Assembly: GCA_026214975.1 (NCBI GenBank)
Contig: CM047817.1
Span: 55,424,246 to 55,488,245, forward strand
DNA: 64,000 bases
Origin: Gentiana macrophylla
Lineage: Eukaryota; Streptophyta; Magnoliopsida; Gentianales; Gentianaceae
Direction of reading: 5' to 3'
The position numbers and the translations under genes were made by a program. This document shows positions 10,101 through 22,636 of this stretch, piece by piece (position 1 is the stretch's first letter; every line of letters starts with the position of its first letter). The notes beneath the pieces are model-generated. The model made no database searches, had not been told where the DNA came from, and saw nothing but the letters and a program-made list of their open reading frames with translations.

Positions 10101-11744
10101 AATACTCTTGTCAAGTCATAACCCAATTTCACGAGATCTCATACGATCATATCTCAATAACAACGATATACCCGTGGTAGGTCAACTCCCGATGAGGGCC
10201 AATCAGTTTGATCCGAACAAAGGCTCTTCACCGGCACTATAATATTGGGAGACAATATTTCGACTTGATTTTTGTTGTGGAAGTATTTATGTAAATTAAT
10301 TCACTTAATTAATTTAATTACGGTCTCATTAAATATATCTATCTCTATAGACATACATCCTATACAATTATCTAGATCGTGCCTAGTCATGTATCTATCG
10401 TATCATATAAAATAAATACAGGCACAAAATAAATAAATGCGTAAAGTAACCGGTATTATCATGGACTTTTCCTAGGTGGGGTTTCGAATACAAACTGACG
10501 AAACCGCGGGTCACAATCTAAGGGTAGCTGCAACCGCCAATAGGATCTATAATGTGCCATCTCCAATGGGATCTTTATTCGTCTTTGTTTGGTCTCTATC
10601 TTCTGATCCATTATTGTTACATTTAATTATATCTAATAAAATAAATACACCCGCTGCAAACGGTGGGGGGGAGAGGGGCCATCGGGAACGGGATAAATGC
10701 AGAAAATAAACTATGTCACGTTCTTCATAATGGCCTAGGACAATTTTTAAACCAACGGAAAAATTAAATCATTCACATCTATCCTATCGATCGAGTCAAT
10801 GATCAATCGGGGTCCATATAATCATATTATATCTACTATATCTAATCCATACAATAACATCTTATGAAAAAGATAAATTAACATTTAACTACTTGCGTCT
10901 TAATTAATCAATTAACATTTAATCTATTAAATAATTTTATCCAATCAATTAACTAATTAACATTTAATTAATTATTATTTTAATCGAAATAAAATTAACG
11001 ATTAATTTTAAACGATTTTAATTTTAATTTTAATTAATTAGAACTATTCCAAAAATAAATCAAAATTAAAATTAAGTCTATTTTGTTTCTTTCCTTTGCA
11101 TTCCTAATCAAAATGGATGTATTTGGTTTCCTAAACCAAAAGACATCTCCCTTGGCTCATTCTAAAATCAAAATTTTGAAAAAGGCCTAGGCCTAGGCTT
11201 TTTCCAAAATCAAATATTTTGAAAAGTGCCTAGGCCTATTCCAAACAAAATTTGGAAAGGCCAATATTTTGGTTAATATGCCTGGCCGCTTTTCAAAATC
11301 AAAATTTTGGAAGTGGCCTAGGCCTAGGCTTTTTCCCAAATCAAATATTTGGAAAGGGTCTAGGCCTATTCCAAACAAAGTTTGGAAATGCCGTTATTAT
11401 TTTAATGCCATGTGGTATCCCAATGGCCCAAACTATTTGAACCATTGGTTAGGCCACATGACACAACTAAGCAAAAAAGGAATTACCAATTACAACTATG
11501 AACCATATTGAATCACAAAATACACAAAACAAAATTTAGAAGATCCGATAGCATTGACCGATCAACCGATGCCGGCAGCAGGTTGCCCTGCCGCCGCCGC
11601 CAGGTGACCGAGCACCACCCGATCTCGTTTTTTTTTTCTTTTCATGTATCAGTTTGCGAATCAAAAGTCTTTCATCTTTTAATTATGTGATTTAAACGAT
11701 AAAATTAACTATGCAAAATAACATGCTTATTGCTTAAGCTCGAA
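7160..11744 (-). repeat. Internal region, left copy (no surviving ORF)
   Basis: From 7162 (AACTATAATCTAACAGCAG) this stretch aligns with 18053 onward of the right copy at high identity for about 4.6 kb. I found no coding domain I can name; frames are short and full of stops on both strands. Notable contents are the thrice repeated CGACGAGGGCC-type motif (9927-10206) and the palindromic GCCTAGGC block (11176-11390). Confidence 0.7.
11176..11390. repeat. Palindromic AAATTTTGG / CCTAGGCC block, left copy
   Basis: Short self-complementary words repeat here: GGCCTAGGCCTAGGC, CAAAATCAAAATTTTG and CCAAATCAAATATTTGG. They give spurious open frames rich in Gly, Leu, Phe and Asn on both strands. The block is shared with 22000-22520 in the right copy. 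Confidence 0.7.
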
Positions 11745-11760
11745 GCTCGCTCTGATACCA
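11745..11760 (-). promoter_or_regulatory. Primer-binding site, tRNA-Met(i) type
   Basis: The minus strand reads TGGTATCAGAGCGAGC, one base inside the LTR that begins at 11762. It matches the standard TGGTATCAGAGC exactly. The equivalent place in the right copy (22890-22904) is mutated (TTGTAGCAGAGC). Confidence 0.85.
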
Positions 11761-12347
11761 CTGTTAGGAAATCTACGCAGGAACGCAGCGGAATTCAAAA
11801 TTTGATTTACCGAAGGTCGACTTCGTTTAAGTAATAAACAAATATGCTAAAGACGGTGGTTACCTTGCTTGATCTAAAAGATCGACGATTTGACCGTCTA
11901 AGGATAGTAGTTCTGCATAGAGCCGCCCAAGTATTCGGCCTCTACCGCTAGTCCACACGAACAGCCCACCGGAATCCCATCATGGATTGCTATTGGAAAA
12001 CTCCGGTTGCTAGACCGGCCTTTTTTCCCTCTCTCCAACTCTCTTTAGGATGCTCTCTATTTTACACAAGAACTATTAGCTCTTGGAATTGTGTTGTACA
12101 AAAGAGCTTGACACCCACCTCTTATTTATAGTGAGAGGGGCGCCCCAACTAGAGTGGAGAGAAAGAAAACATTTTTCCAATAAAATAAGGAAAATATAAT
12201 TGATTGATTTATCTCATTTATTATAATATCTTATATTAAATAAATCTAGGATATTGTCAATATCTTATATTGAATATTTTCAAGATATTGTCAATATCTA
12301 ATATTGACTATCTTTATTATATTACTACAAATCAATTTACACATGTG

Positions 12348-12353
<6 letters not shown>

Positions 12354-12402
<49 letters not shown>
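12354..12402. repeat. (AT)n microsatellite
   Basis: An uninterrupted run of alternating A and T of roughly 48 bases inside the enlarged LTR. Confidence 0.9.
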
Positions 12403-12408
<6 letters not shown>

Positions 12409-12487
12409 TTTAATATTCATACATAATATAATGTCAAGAATTACTACATGCACTTTCACGTGTATTACACATACACATAAATGTCAG

Positions 12488-12491
<4 letters not shown>

Positions 12492-12558
<67 letters not shown>
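12492..12558. repeat. (AT)n microsatellite at the edge of the insertion
   Basis: An alternating AT run of about 66 bases directly before the insertion that starts near 12559. A 63-residue frame across it (Ile-Tyr repeats) is not a gene. Confidence 0.9.
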
Positions 12559-12561
<3 letters not shown>

Positions 12562-14138
12562 TCTAACTATGAACCCGTGCATAATGCATGGGTATAAAAA
12601 TCAAATGGGAAATATGCACTGAAAACCAAACATAATTCGTGATAAGATTAACTTCAATATAACATGACAAAAACTCACATCCCACGCTTTCTTCAAAAAT
12701 TACAAAAAAAACACCACACCACTGTAATATCACAAAAGAACCACATAACAGTTTGTTTAGAAATTAACAAAACGTGGATTTTTCATAGCCCTATCCTATT
12801 GTTCAAAGCACTCCACCTCGAGGATCTTAATATTGTACATCCCATACACCACAACCTCGACCACAACGCTGGGGAATAACAATAAATCATCATTGTAACT
12901 CGCCAATCATCAACAATTCTTCAAAAATGTTCGGAAACACAAAATCACCACATATACCTGTAAAAATGTAATATAGAGAAAAGGTATAAAAAATGTCTTC
13001 ATTGTACTTGTTGGACACAAAATTGTTAACTTCTTTATTTAGGTATTTGCAGTTGTGAACTCGATTGTTGTCTATAGAGATTAGAAAGTACGTCGTCAGA
13101 GGTTGTACTCAACCATTCCTATTAAAGGATCACAGTAATATCATTAGGTAGAATTTGGTATCTCACTGTACGACCTATAGGATTTGATTCATTACCTTCA
13201 AGTTTATTGCTCAAGAGTCAAGAGTTCTTCATACATCTCACCTACTCACCTACAATGAATTGCATAAATTCAATAACCAATGCCTCGGAAATAAATTCGG
13301 CTTTAACCAAAATAATTGCATCTTAGAGTAAAACCCGTCCTACTCGTAAATTACTGCTGAGGCGTCTATTTAAATTAATGTAGACAATATAACATCAAAA
13401 ACATTTGCGATGACCATAAAAAAAGTTTCAACTTAATCAAAACGCATACCGTCAAATCGTCAGATGAGGTTAGTGTCTCCTATAGCAACTCCTGTTAAAA
13501 CGAATGGAAACCACAAAAATACTAACAATTATAAAGTAAATGTACTGGCTTTTTCTGAAGTCATCCCCTATTGTTTTCCTAAAACCCAGCTAACTACCTC
13601 GTCCACATATTGATAAAAAAAAGCTAACTACCCAACTACACTGTATAATGATAAAAAAGCTACACAGGAACGTTGCACTGCAAAGTGATCGATGAATATA
13701 GAGTTTAAAAAGTTCATAAAAGAAACCAATTGAGATTTATCAACAATAATAATGAATGCCTAAAATGCATTCTGGATAGACATGTTAAACAATGCAGATA
13801 ATACCATAAATTGGTGTGTAATGTTTGTCCATTTCAGATAAACCAATAAAACAAAGCTTTAGTTAAAGATACACCCAATCCATTATAAATCGAAAGCCAA
13901 AAAGGTAGATGTTTGACATCAAACATTTAAAACTATACAATTTGGGTGATGCCATTTTCACATAATGACAATTCCCATGATTCTGAGAATTTATTGTAAA
14001 AGTTTGAAACATATGAAGGCTCTAAAGGGTGGCCGATGAGCTTCTATTTCAAACATACAACGCCCTAATAGAGCCAACAAATTGGATTTTTTAGTAAAAC
14101 TGTAATGTTATAGAGAAGACAAATCGCCATCATATAAG

Positions 14139-14234
14139 CATAGTTATCAGACCCGGCCCGGCCCGGTTGAACCACTGACCCGGTGACCCGGTGTTTTTTC
14201 CGGATCAATCACCGAGCCGGATCTGATAACTATG
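14139..14234. mobile_element. hAT-type MITE, 96 bp, with 8-bp target duplication
   Basis: The ends are an 18-bp inverted repeat, CATAGTTATCAGACCCGG at 14139 and its complement with one mismatch ending at 14234. Both sides are flanked by the direct repeat CATATAAG (14131-14138 and 14235-14242). An 8-bp duplication is the mark of hAT transposition. The inner sequence is GC-rich (CCCGGCCCGG). Confidence 0.75.
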
Positions 14235-14271
14235 CATATAAGTACTAAAACATAATCAATGATTATTATAC

Positions 14272-14342
14272 CTAGGGACCAAATATCGGATTTGTAGCCA
14301 TTGAGGGGGAGTATTATATTTTGGTGGCTTCTATCGGCACCC
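14272..14342 (-). pseudogene. Protein-kinase subdomain IX exon fragment
   Basis: On the minus strand the frame reads LNGYKSDIWSLG just before a good splice donor (CCTAG then GTATAA). SDIWSLG is the subdomain IX signature of Ser/Thr kinases (NEK, STE20 and MAP3K types are all possible), whose Asp stabilises the catalytic loop. The part before it is degenerate. No other kinase exon was found near it, and the hAT-type MITE lies in the presumed following intron. I take it as a captured or decayed host gene piece; a chance match cannot be excluded. Confidence 0.4.
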
Positions 14343-14499
14343 TTTTTATTATTAATTTTCATTTACTACAACACACAACAAAATCACTAAAGGCACCACA
14401 TAAAAATTATATCATTCAAACAAATACACTTTAGTCCCCAGCGAATTTCATTTCACATCATATAATTGTTTTAAATAACATTTTCCCCACCTGTCTTTT

Positions 14500-14925
14500 C
14501 ATCTATAAACCCTAAATTTCTCCACCAACCTACAGCCGCCGGACCCCCTCCCCAACATTCCCTACCGCCTCCGCTCATCTCCTCCCGACCTTTTTTTTTC
14601 TTCTATCAAATATCAACGGCTTTCAAAAAAAAATCATCAACCAGCAAAAACCCTAATTTTCTATACAACTTCCCTCTCCCCTATTTAAATCACCGCAACC
14701 AACAACCAAAACTCCGGCCACCTCAAGCTTCATTCTCCATCATCTACTATATTGCTCTGTTCCTCGTGAAAAAGCTCTGTTCCACTGAAATTTCCTTTGC
14801 AGCGTTATTGATAGCCTGTAGAGATGGAAGAAGATGACATTGGTTTTCCGGTGACGGTGGTTGTCTGTTTTCGGTAGAAATGGCGATGGTCGCAGCGAGG
14901 GAGGCAGATGAAAAGGTGAGATCTT
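14500..14925 (+). other. Possible captured 5' leader and first exon
   Basis: The stretch has the look of a plant mRNA leader: CTATAAACCCTAAATTT, then CT-rich sequence, then an ATG at 14824 opening a short frame (MEEDDIGFPVTVVVCFR, then stop) and a possible splice donor in GAAAAGGTGAGATC near 14921. The frame is too short for any functional call, and it runs opposite to the kinase-like fragment. Confidence 0.25.
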
Positions 14926-15188
14926 TACATTATGGTGTGAAAGAGAAGGTTGGGTTTTTTTCGATTGAGAAAGATCTGTGTTTTTTTATGTTTATATGAC
15001 ACATAGGATATGACGAAGCAGGATTTTTTATTCGGGTGAAATTTAGAATCAAGCTTTTGGTGACGTCATTTTGTAGCGCAATTTATTTTTCAAGTCTACA
15101 ATTTTTAGTGAAAAATCATTTTGAGTCCTTAAAACGTGAACACCTAAAAGACATTTGTTTTATACAAGCACTTAATAAAAATCATACC

Positions 15189-15380
15189 ACATCCGTCTCA
15201 AATGTAAATCTATTTGGGGTATTTCACACAGATTAAGAAATTTGGGCAAATTGGTTATGTGTCATTAATTTTGATTGAAAAATGTCATTTGACTATTATT
15301 AATGCAGAGTAGTGAAAAGTGGACTTACATTATGTGACAAAATAAAAAAACTAAACGGACCTATATTATGGGACGGAGAT
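15189..15380. mobile_element. Degenerate Stowaway-like MITE
   Basis: The ends read ACATCCGTCTCAAATGTAAA and, on the other strand from 15380, ATCTCCGTCCCATAATATAG. These imperfect inverted repeats match the Stowaway end (CTCCGTCCC, then AT-rich) and are 192 bp apart. A TA duplication cannot be recognised at both sides, so the copy is old or one end is eroded. Confidence 0.5.
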
Positions 15381-17268
15381 AATAATTCGGATGACTCGTT
15401 AAGGATGTGTCTACTATTACACAATTCATCTATTGATAAAACACACATTTTAACAAAATAATTGAAGATTTAACAAAGATCTAACACATTTTACAGATGA
15501 TTATTGGTGGACTGGGCTAATTATTGGGTGGGCTTAGTTTTAATTTCGGGCTATATACTAAATAAAAAAAAAAAATTCTTTGGGTGGGCTTAAAGGCACC
15601 TTAATATATCTTTGGTACCGTCCTTGCACATAGATCTGGTTTTATTTCCGGTTGAGAAAGGAAAAAAATTGCTTGGTGGTGGTCGGTTGTTGGAGTTGTA
15701 AGGGAGATGGAGATATGAAGATATGAAGATCAAGATGAAGATATGAATATGAAGCTATAATGTTAAGATGAAGATGAGAGAAATCAGAGAAAAATGTTGG
15801 ATATATGATGCTTGAAGGTAGGAGAGATGGAGAAAATGGTGAAGATGGTGGTGGTATGGTTGGGAGAGGGGGCTGCGATGGTGGCTCATATGAGTTAGGA
15901 TGAAATGATATTGGGTTTATTATTAGTCACGTATATTTTTTTTCTCTAGGGATTTCTGCCGGGTTTGGGTCGGGTAATTGAGGTTAAAATGGATAGATTG
16001 ACTCCTCTATATATTATATATAGTCAATATGATTAATATAATACTATGATTAATTAATTCACAAAATACATGTGTATCAATATACACAATCATTTCGACA
16101 CACATACATTATGTGTATATTTAATTAATCACCATAATTAATATCTTGTATTATATTTATTCATAATAAATAAATACCGCCATATTAATTTACCACTATA
16201 ACCTTTATAGTCTCGAGATAAACTTTCCTTATTTGGTTATCAACTATAACTACATTTTAATCCGGCTAGATGTTCTTATGTGTGTAACCCGATAGATTTC
16301 CGAATATATTGGCCGTAGACACAAAGTGTAAATTACGAAAATGACCTTCATGCCTAACGATCACGGGATAGCGTTTAGCAACACACCGTGACCCCCAATC
16401 ATCGGAAGAGTCAAATGCAATGACTACTACCTTTCATGTTAAACAGTTAACGTTTAACTTACAATCCTATCGCTGTAATAATATCCATACGGTCGTATGT
16501 CTAGTGTCAAACATTAATGACCGTATCTTATAATCTGGATATCATGCTCTCTCAAAGTAACTTATTTACTTCCACTTTGCAAAGATTCACGAGAATAACA
16601 CATTTCTTACAAGAAGGCCATTTCGGATATTCACCCCTACTGATAGGGTACGCGATTTCCAGACGACCAAACATGTATACTCCGCATGCTTCAGTATCAC
16701 ACCCAATCACAACCGCATGATCTCCCCGTGGCTAGGGGAAACTCAATAGTGTCAAAGCATGACAATCCACACCGTGATGCCATGAAGACTCCGGTCTTAA
16801 GGATAATTACACAACTGCCACATAGTGCGACACTTAATTTAAGTCGGTCAGTCTAACGTACACATTCTCTAATACACATCCACATACAGTCCAAATGTCT
16901 CTACACTTTGATAGATGAGATCTATCCCTACCCTTAAAGACAGAAGACATCTAATTCGTGCTAGTCTATTTGTACTATCAATGTCCTGTTTAATATTACA
17001 TCAGTCTAGAGACATTTAAGTATCAAACTTGTTAATGTGATTAGAGATCTCATCAACCATAATCGCCTATCATGGTTTCTCTATCACAGTTTAATACTAA
17101 GAACGTTATCATATAACAATTCATAATTTGTTCTTTAAAAGAACATATATATATATATGACAACAGGAAAGGCATTTAATATATGTATAAACATAAAAAA
17201 ATAGTAGAAATGATCCGACCCGGTCGGATCTGGTCCAACCCGATTGGGTTTAGGGCACTATTTCAACA

Positions 17269-17284
17269 ATCTCCCACTTGGCCT
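17269..17284 (-). promoter_or_regulatory. Polypurine tract of the decayed element
   Basis: The minus strand reads AGGCCAAGTGGGAGAT directly before the LTR end at 17268. CAAGTGGGAGAT is a common plant copia plus-strand primer; the same word precedes the LTR at 50944. Confidence 0.85.
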
Positions 17285-17402
17285 AAATCCAATCACTCGC
17301 ACACACAAGACCAAGTTGAAACACAAGAATCTCAAGCAATACTCGCAACCAGCCCTAGCCATGAACGGATCGCTATCCGTGGGGACTCAGACTATCTTCA
17401 TA

Positions 17403-17491
17403 TCATGTTCCAAATGACCAAGTCAAAAGGAACCGCCTCAACACATGCATGAATCTCTGACGAGACCTTGGTACTTGCTTCAAGAAATGAA
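17403..17491 (-). pseudogene. Trace of copia RNase H C-terminus
   Basis: The minus-strand frame reads KQVPRSRQRFMHVLRRF, which lines up with the AKEPRSHQRSKHxLRRxH block found near the end of Ty1/copia RNase H. It ends at a TGA soon after. Its place about 130 bases before the polypurine tract is right for the end of pol, so the long non-coding element descends from a Ty1/copia element. Confidence 0.6.
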
Positions 17492-20400
17492 TCCACTTAC
17501 TATATCAGCAATATAGAAAAGGTGGAAGAACCGCACAAGGTTCAGAAATGAACCTTCAGATCCATGTATCGCTCCCATCAAGCGCCTAAGGCACTCACTT
17601 GTGTTTTGGCTAAGTTGTAGAATTTACAGTGACCCATAGCCTAGAACATTTCTAGCTCGCTGTAACACTTAATCAAAGTGACTGCTAACCCATACTGTAG
17701 CTCCCACTTGCCCTCATAAGACTCAGGATACACGTCTGTATATCTACGTTTATTTATTTCCAAGTTTCAATAAACGAGGAACTCTTCCTTAACTTGTTTA
17801 AGGATATTCTCGACATTCACCAGATTTACTTTCATACTTGCTCATGACTCTTCATGGACTATGAACATCTGGCATTACCTTTATGATGGTTCCTATCGCC
17901 ATACCGAAGGAAACATTTCATAAGCATCATCTTTCACCTTATCTTTAGGACCACCGTCCTAACATAGATAGATCTTGAGAACACCGGCTATCAGTATCTC
18001 CTATCGGGATCTACGCTAAACACTTTTAGCATCACATCCATATAGGAAAACTATAATCTAACAGCAGTTAAAGCTATCACTATAGATTTCTATTCCAATA
18101 TAAGAACTGCTAATCCAAGTGCTCTCGTAAAGACCTTGAACTACCAAACATTAATTGACTGTGACATGGGGTGATGATTCCTGAGAGAGATATCTAATAC
18201 CTTACTCAAAAATCATAACACACTCCCACTATCCATCTTGCACATGGGGCATATTCTTCTTTTGACTAAAACAAACTCCTTTGATTATCAAACAAAGAAA
18301 TCATCTAGAGAAACTTGTTTGAGTCCATAAATGAATCTCGTGGGCTTACATATCATGTCCTTGTCTATGAACATCGAGCTTTCTACCCAACGTCTTCAAC
18401 ACTATCATATAGCCATGATACGAAGTTACAACAAGCATAGTTTGAATTGAACTGGGCTCAGCCTTACAGGGACATTCCCTCTAGGTAAGACAGACTAGGT
18501 TCACAACCTGGTTGTCACTGATGGAATCTAATTCAGATATTATGGCTCTTAGACATAACTCTCAATCTTTCCTTTTAAACATTCTTTCATAAGTCGTGAG
18601 ATATTCATTCTTCAAGATGAACATACCAGCTGCATTTTCAGGCTTGAGGTTATCCACAGACTTACATAACTTTTGTGTGCACTGAGCAGTGTTCTATACC
18701 TCATCGCTATGTGGCGTCTACTCACGTTCCAATGGTTGAATATATCTTTGTGGTTCTCAAACTATTTTGAGATCTGATTCACTCCTACTGTTTCTTTTGG
18801 AAGAAATACTTCCTTTAGAAGACAGCATGTTTGGAGACAAACATTTTGCTCTGCGGACAAGTAAATAATATCTAGCGTACTTTCTAAGATATTCCACAAA
18901 GTTGCATATGTCGTACTAGGCTCCAAGCCTTTCTGACTTTGCCTATGAAAACTTCAAATCATCGGTTAAGATAGATTCAAAATTATCGCCTTCCATGTCT
19001 AATACGGAATTTATTCAACCTTTCTTCTTTGGAACTCGGTTAAGTATAAGGGCACTATCCCGAAACGGGTAAGGGATACTTCGCATGGCTTGCTTCACAC
19101 TTTTATCGTATAAAGTATTGTTTCCATTTTGGGAACACAATCTAATTGCGTATTACAAAAGATGGTATCCTTCAAGGGAATAATCTTATTCCTTTTCAGA
19201 CGACTTCTGAAACACCCTTCAGGTATTAATAGCTTCAATCCAATTGAAGATTAATTCCTAAATAGCTCATCAATCTCATATTCGTACTTGCTCGAACTTT
19301 TCAGGCTTTCCGAATTGTTGCACTTCAATAAGTACATTCAACTATTTCTAAAAATAGTCATAGAGATTAATAAACAATTATTTGTGGCATTAATTGTCAT
19401 AAGCAAACAAACATCGGTATGTGTAAGCTTTAGACAATTTTTCTAGAATTTATAACATTTTCATAAAAGGGTATATTAGTCATCTTTAGATAATATATGC
19501 ATTACCCACATGATTCATAATCACATGGTTCTGACATCATCTGAATGACATTTGATTATGCGTTTCTCTTCCAGAGAGTCGACTTCTAGAACAACCACCA
19601 AATATTAAGGATAACAGCCATATAAACATTTAGTTGAGATTTCATCACATATATCAACTATATAGTGACATCAATCTAGTATGTTAGATTCAGTGACCTT
19701 TCAACTTTATCGGAATAACATTTATTCTTTATAATTGAATATGTCTACTAAATCTTAACAAGCAACTGAAAATACGTTCTTTATAAGAACCGGAACACAA
19801 TAACATTTATTTAGTTCCCTTATCAGTTTACTAGATCTAGAGTATGGTAAGTGTCACAACGTTTGTTTCACCTTCTATATATGCATTTAATCTTTCTAAT
19901 TTAATCACACTCGTAAGATATCATATATCTTAGAGTTGACTTTGAATTTAGATAGATTTATCTCAACTCACTTGCTTACAATAGAGACTTCAATAAGTTC
20001 TCTATTTAAGCACACGCCCTAACTTCCTTTTTAATCCTTCAAGCACTTGTAAATATTTCTTAGTGTAATCTTCATAAGACTTAAGAAAGATCACAAGAGC
20101 TATGTCTTTAATTTCCTTTCATAAAGAAAATCTAAAGGTTATTAAATAGTTTATTTAACCTTTTGAATCGTATTCAAAACATTAACTACTTAATTAACCT
20201 TTAAGAATGATAGAATTAAGTCGATACTTAAATCTTACAATTTTGAAAACAACCTTTCCAAAATTAGATGTGATCATTCTTATCCAACGTTTGAATTAAT
20301 GGTCATCGTATGACTGAATGATCATCTTGGATCGTATCCAATATATGATTAAATCGTTGAAACTTATTTCAAATGATTCAATCATGAGCTTCCGCTTTCA

Positions 20401-22024
20401 TTAATAATTAGAGCCTTAGAGTACGGCATCAAATATGTAGTCTCCTTGTCTCTAACTAATATAACGGGATTGCTCGTGTCATTGCTTATTTTAAAAGGAT
20501 TAAAATTACTTAACCATATTTGAGAACATTTCTCAAAAGGTAACTGTCATAATTTGGTTTTACTAATCGAGAATTAAAACATAAATATAAAGTTTGCTAA
20601 AACTACAACATAAAAATTAAAGATAAAAGAGTGTTGTTGTTTATACATGCAAAATCAAAAATGGTCTTTTGATTTAAAATTTCGCTCCCACTAGTGAACT
20701 ACTTCCAATTTGACTTTCAAGAATCTTTTCAAAATTCTTTAGTGGCCAAGATCCCATCTGGTTACCCCGTTTCGCGACAAGGGCCGATCAACCGGAATAA
20801 TTCGAAAGGTATGTAACACTTACCAATCACATCTCTATGTGACTCTTGGTGGTTGACTAGTCAACTCTTTGACAATTCATATCTTTATGTGGTAGTCAAC
20901 CCCTTGCCTCTAGAATAAGATGGTCCTGACGAGGGCTAATCAACGCAATACTCTTGTCAAGTGATAACCCAATATTCATGAGATCTCATACGATCATATC
21001 TCAATAACGATGATATACCCGTGGTAGGTCAACTCCCAACGTGGGCCGATCAGTTGGATCCGAACAAGGGCTCTTCACCATCGCTATAATATTGGGAAAC
21101 AATATTTCGACTTGATTTTTGTTGTGGAAGTATTTACGTAAATTAATTCATTTAAATAATTTAATTACGGTGTCATCAAATATATCTATCTCTATAGACT
21201 TACATCCTACACACTTATCTAGATCGTGCCTAGTCATGCATCTATCGTATCATTTAAAATAAACACAATCACAAAATAAATAAATGTGTAAAGTAACCGG
21301 TATGATCATGGACTTTTCCTAGGTCCTGATTCGAATACAAACTGACGAAACAGCGGGTCACAATCTAAGGGTAGCTGCAACCGCCAATAGGATCTTTAAT
21401 GTGCCATCTCCAGTGGGATCTTTATTCTTCTTTCTTTGGTCTCCATCTTCTGCTCCATTCATGTTACATTTAATTCTATCTAATAAAATAAATACTCCCG
21501 CCGCACACGGGGGCGCTAACGGGAATGAGATAAATGCCGAAAATAAACTAGGTCACATTCTTCATAAAGGCCTAGGACAATTTATAAACCAACAGAAAAA
21601 TTAAACCATTCACATCTATCCTATCGGTCGAGTCCATGATCAATCGGGATCCATATAATCATATTATATCTACTATATCTAATCCATACAATAACATCTT
21701 ATGAAAAAGATAAATTAACATTTAACTACTTACGTCTTAATTAATCAATTAACATTTAATCTATTAAATAATTTTATCCAATCAATTAACTAATTAACAT
21801 TTAATTAATTAAATGATTTTAATCGAAATAGAATTAACGATTAATTTTAAACGATTTTAATTTTAATTAATTAGAACTATTCCAAAAAGTAAATCAAAAT
21901 TAAAACTAGGTCTCTTTTGTTTTCTTTCCTTTTGATTCCTAATCAAAAGGGATGCCTTGGTTTCCTAAACCAAAAGGCATCTCCCTTGGCCCTTTCCAAA
22001 ATCAAAATTTTGAAAAAGGCCTAG

Positions 22025-22636
22025 GCCTAGGGCTTTTTCCAAAATCAAATATTTTGAATAGTGCCTAGGCCTATTCCAAATAAAATTTGGAAAGGCCAAT
22101 ATTTTGGTTAATATGCCTGGCCACTTTCCAAAATCAAAATTTTGGAAGTGGCCTAGGCCTAGGCCTTTTCCCAAATCAAATATTTGAAAATGGCCTTGGC
22201 CTATTCCAAACAAAGTTTGGAAAGGCCATAATTATTTTAATGACATGAGGCATCCCAATGGCACAAACTATTTGAAACATTGGTTAGCCACATGACACAA
22301 CTAAACAAAAGAGGAATTAACAACTATGAAGCCTAGGGCTTTTTCCAAAATCAAATATTTTGAATAGTGCCTAGGCCTATTCCAAATAAAATTTGGAAAG
22401 ACCAATATTTTGGTTAATATGCCTGGCCACTTTCCAAAATCAAAATTTTGGAAGTGGCCTGAGCCTAGGCCTTTTCCCAAATCAAATATTTGAAAAGGGC
22501 CTAGGCCTATTCCAAACAAAGTTTGGAAAGGCCATTATTATTTTAATGACATGAGGCATCCCAATGGCACAAACTATTTGAAACATTGGTTAGCCACATG
22601 ACACAACTAAACAAAAGAGGAATTAACAACTATGAA
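22025..22636. repeat. 306-bp tandem duplication
   Basis: Two head-to-tail units, 22025-22330 and 22331-22636, both start GCCTAGGGCTTTTTCC and end AACAACTATGAA. They differ at only a few bases. The left copy of the element has a single unit (about 11200-11510), so the duplication happened only in the right copy. Confidence 0.85.

Larger units (their letters stand above)
12559..16010. mobile_element. 3.5-kb insertion of uncertain class in the LTR, with captured gene-like pieces
   Basis: This segment is missing from the sister LTR at 22906-24890. It opens with TCTTCTAACTATGAACCCGTGCATAATGCATGGG after an AT run; a TC start in an AT-rich site plus a GTGCAT/ATGCAC-like hairpin resembles some plant Helitrons, but I could not find a convincing CTRR 3' end, so the class is open. 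Inside are a kinase-like exon on the minus strand (14272-14342), a 5'-leader-like stretch with ATG and possible splice donor on the plus strand (about 14500-14925), two MITEs, and purine repeats around GAAGATATGAA (15705-15790). Other parts show nothing I can name. Confidence 0.45.
11762..17268 (-). repeat. LTR of the decayed element, enlarged by an insertion
   Basis: The ends are TGTTAGGAAATC at 11762 and TTTCAACA at 17268. The outer parts align with the 1985-bp LTR 22906-24890. Alignment is lost near 12480 and resumes near 16029 (ATTAATATAATACTATG), which leaves about 3.5 kb of inserted sequence. On the minus strand TATAAATA (12123-12130) marks a likely LTR promoter. Confidence 0.8.

Noticed and set aside
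11193..11511. Overlapping open frames on both strands (Gly/Phe/Asn-rich)
   Set aside because: They arise from palindromic CCAAAATTTTGG/CCTAGGCC words and occur on both strands, with no domain; the frames at 21965-22519 are the same.
12431..12622. Open frame with long Ile-Tyr run
   Set aside because: It is the translation of an (AT)n microsatellite, with no other coding sign.
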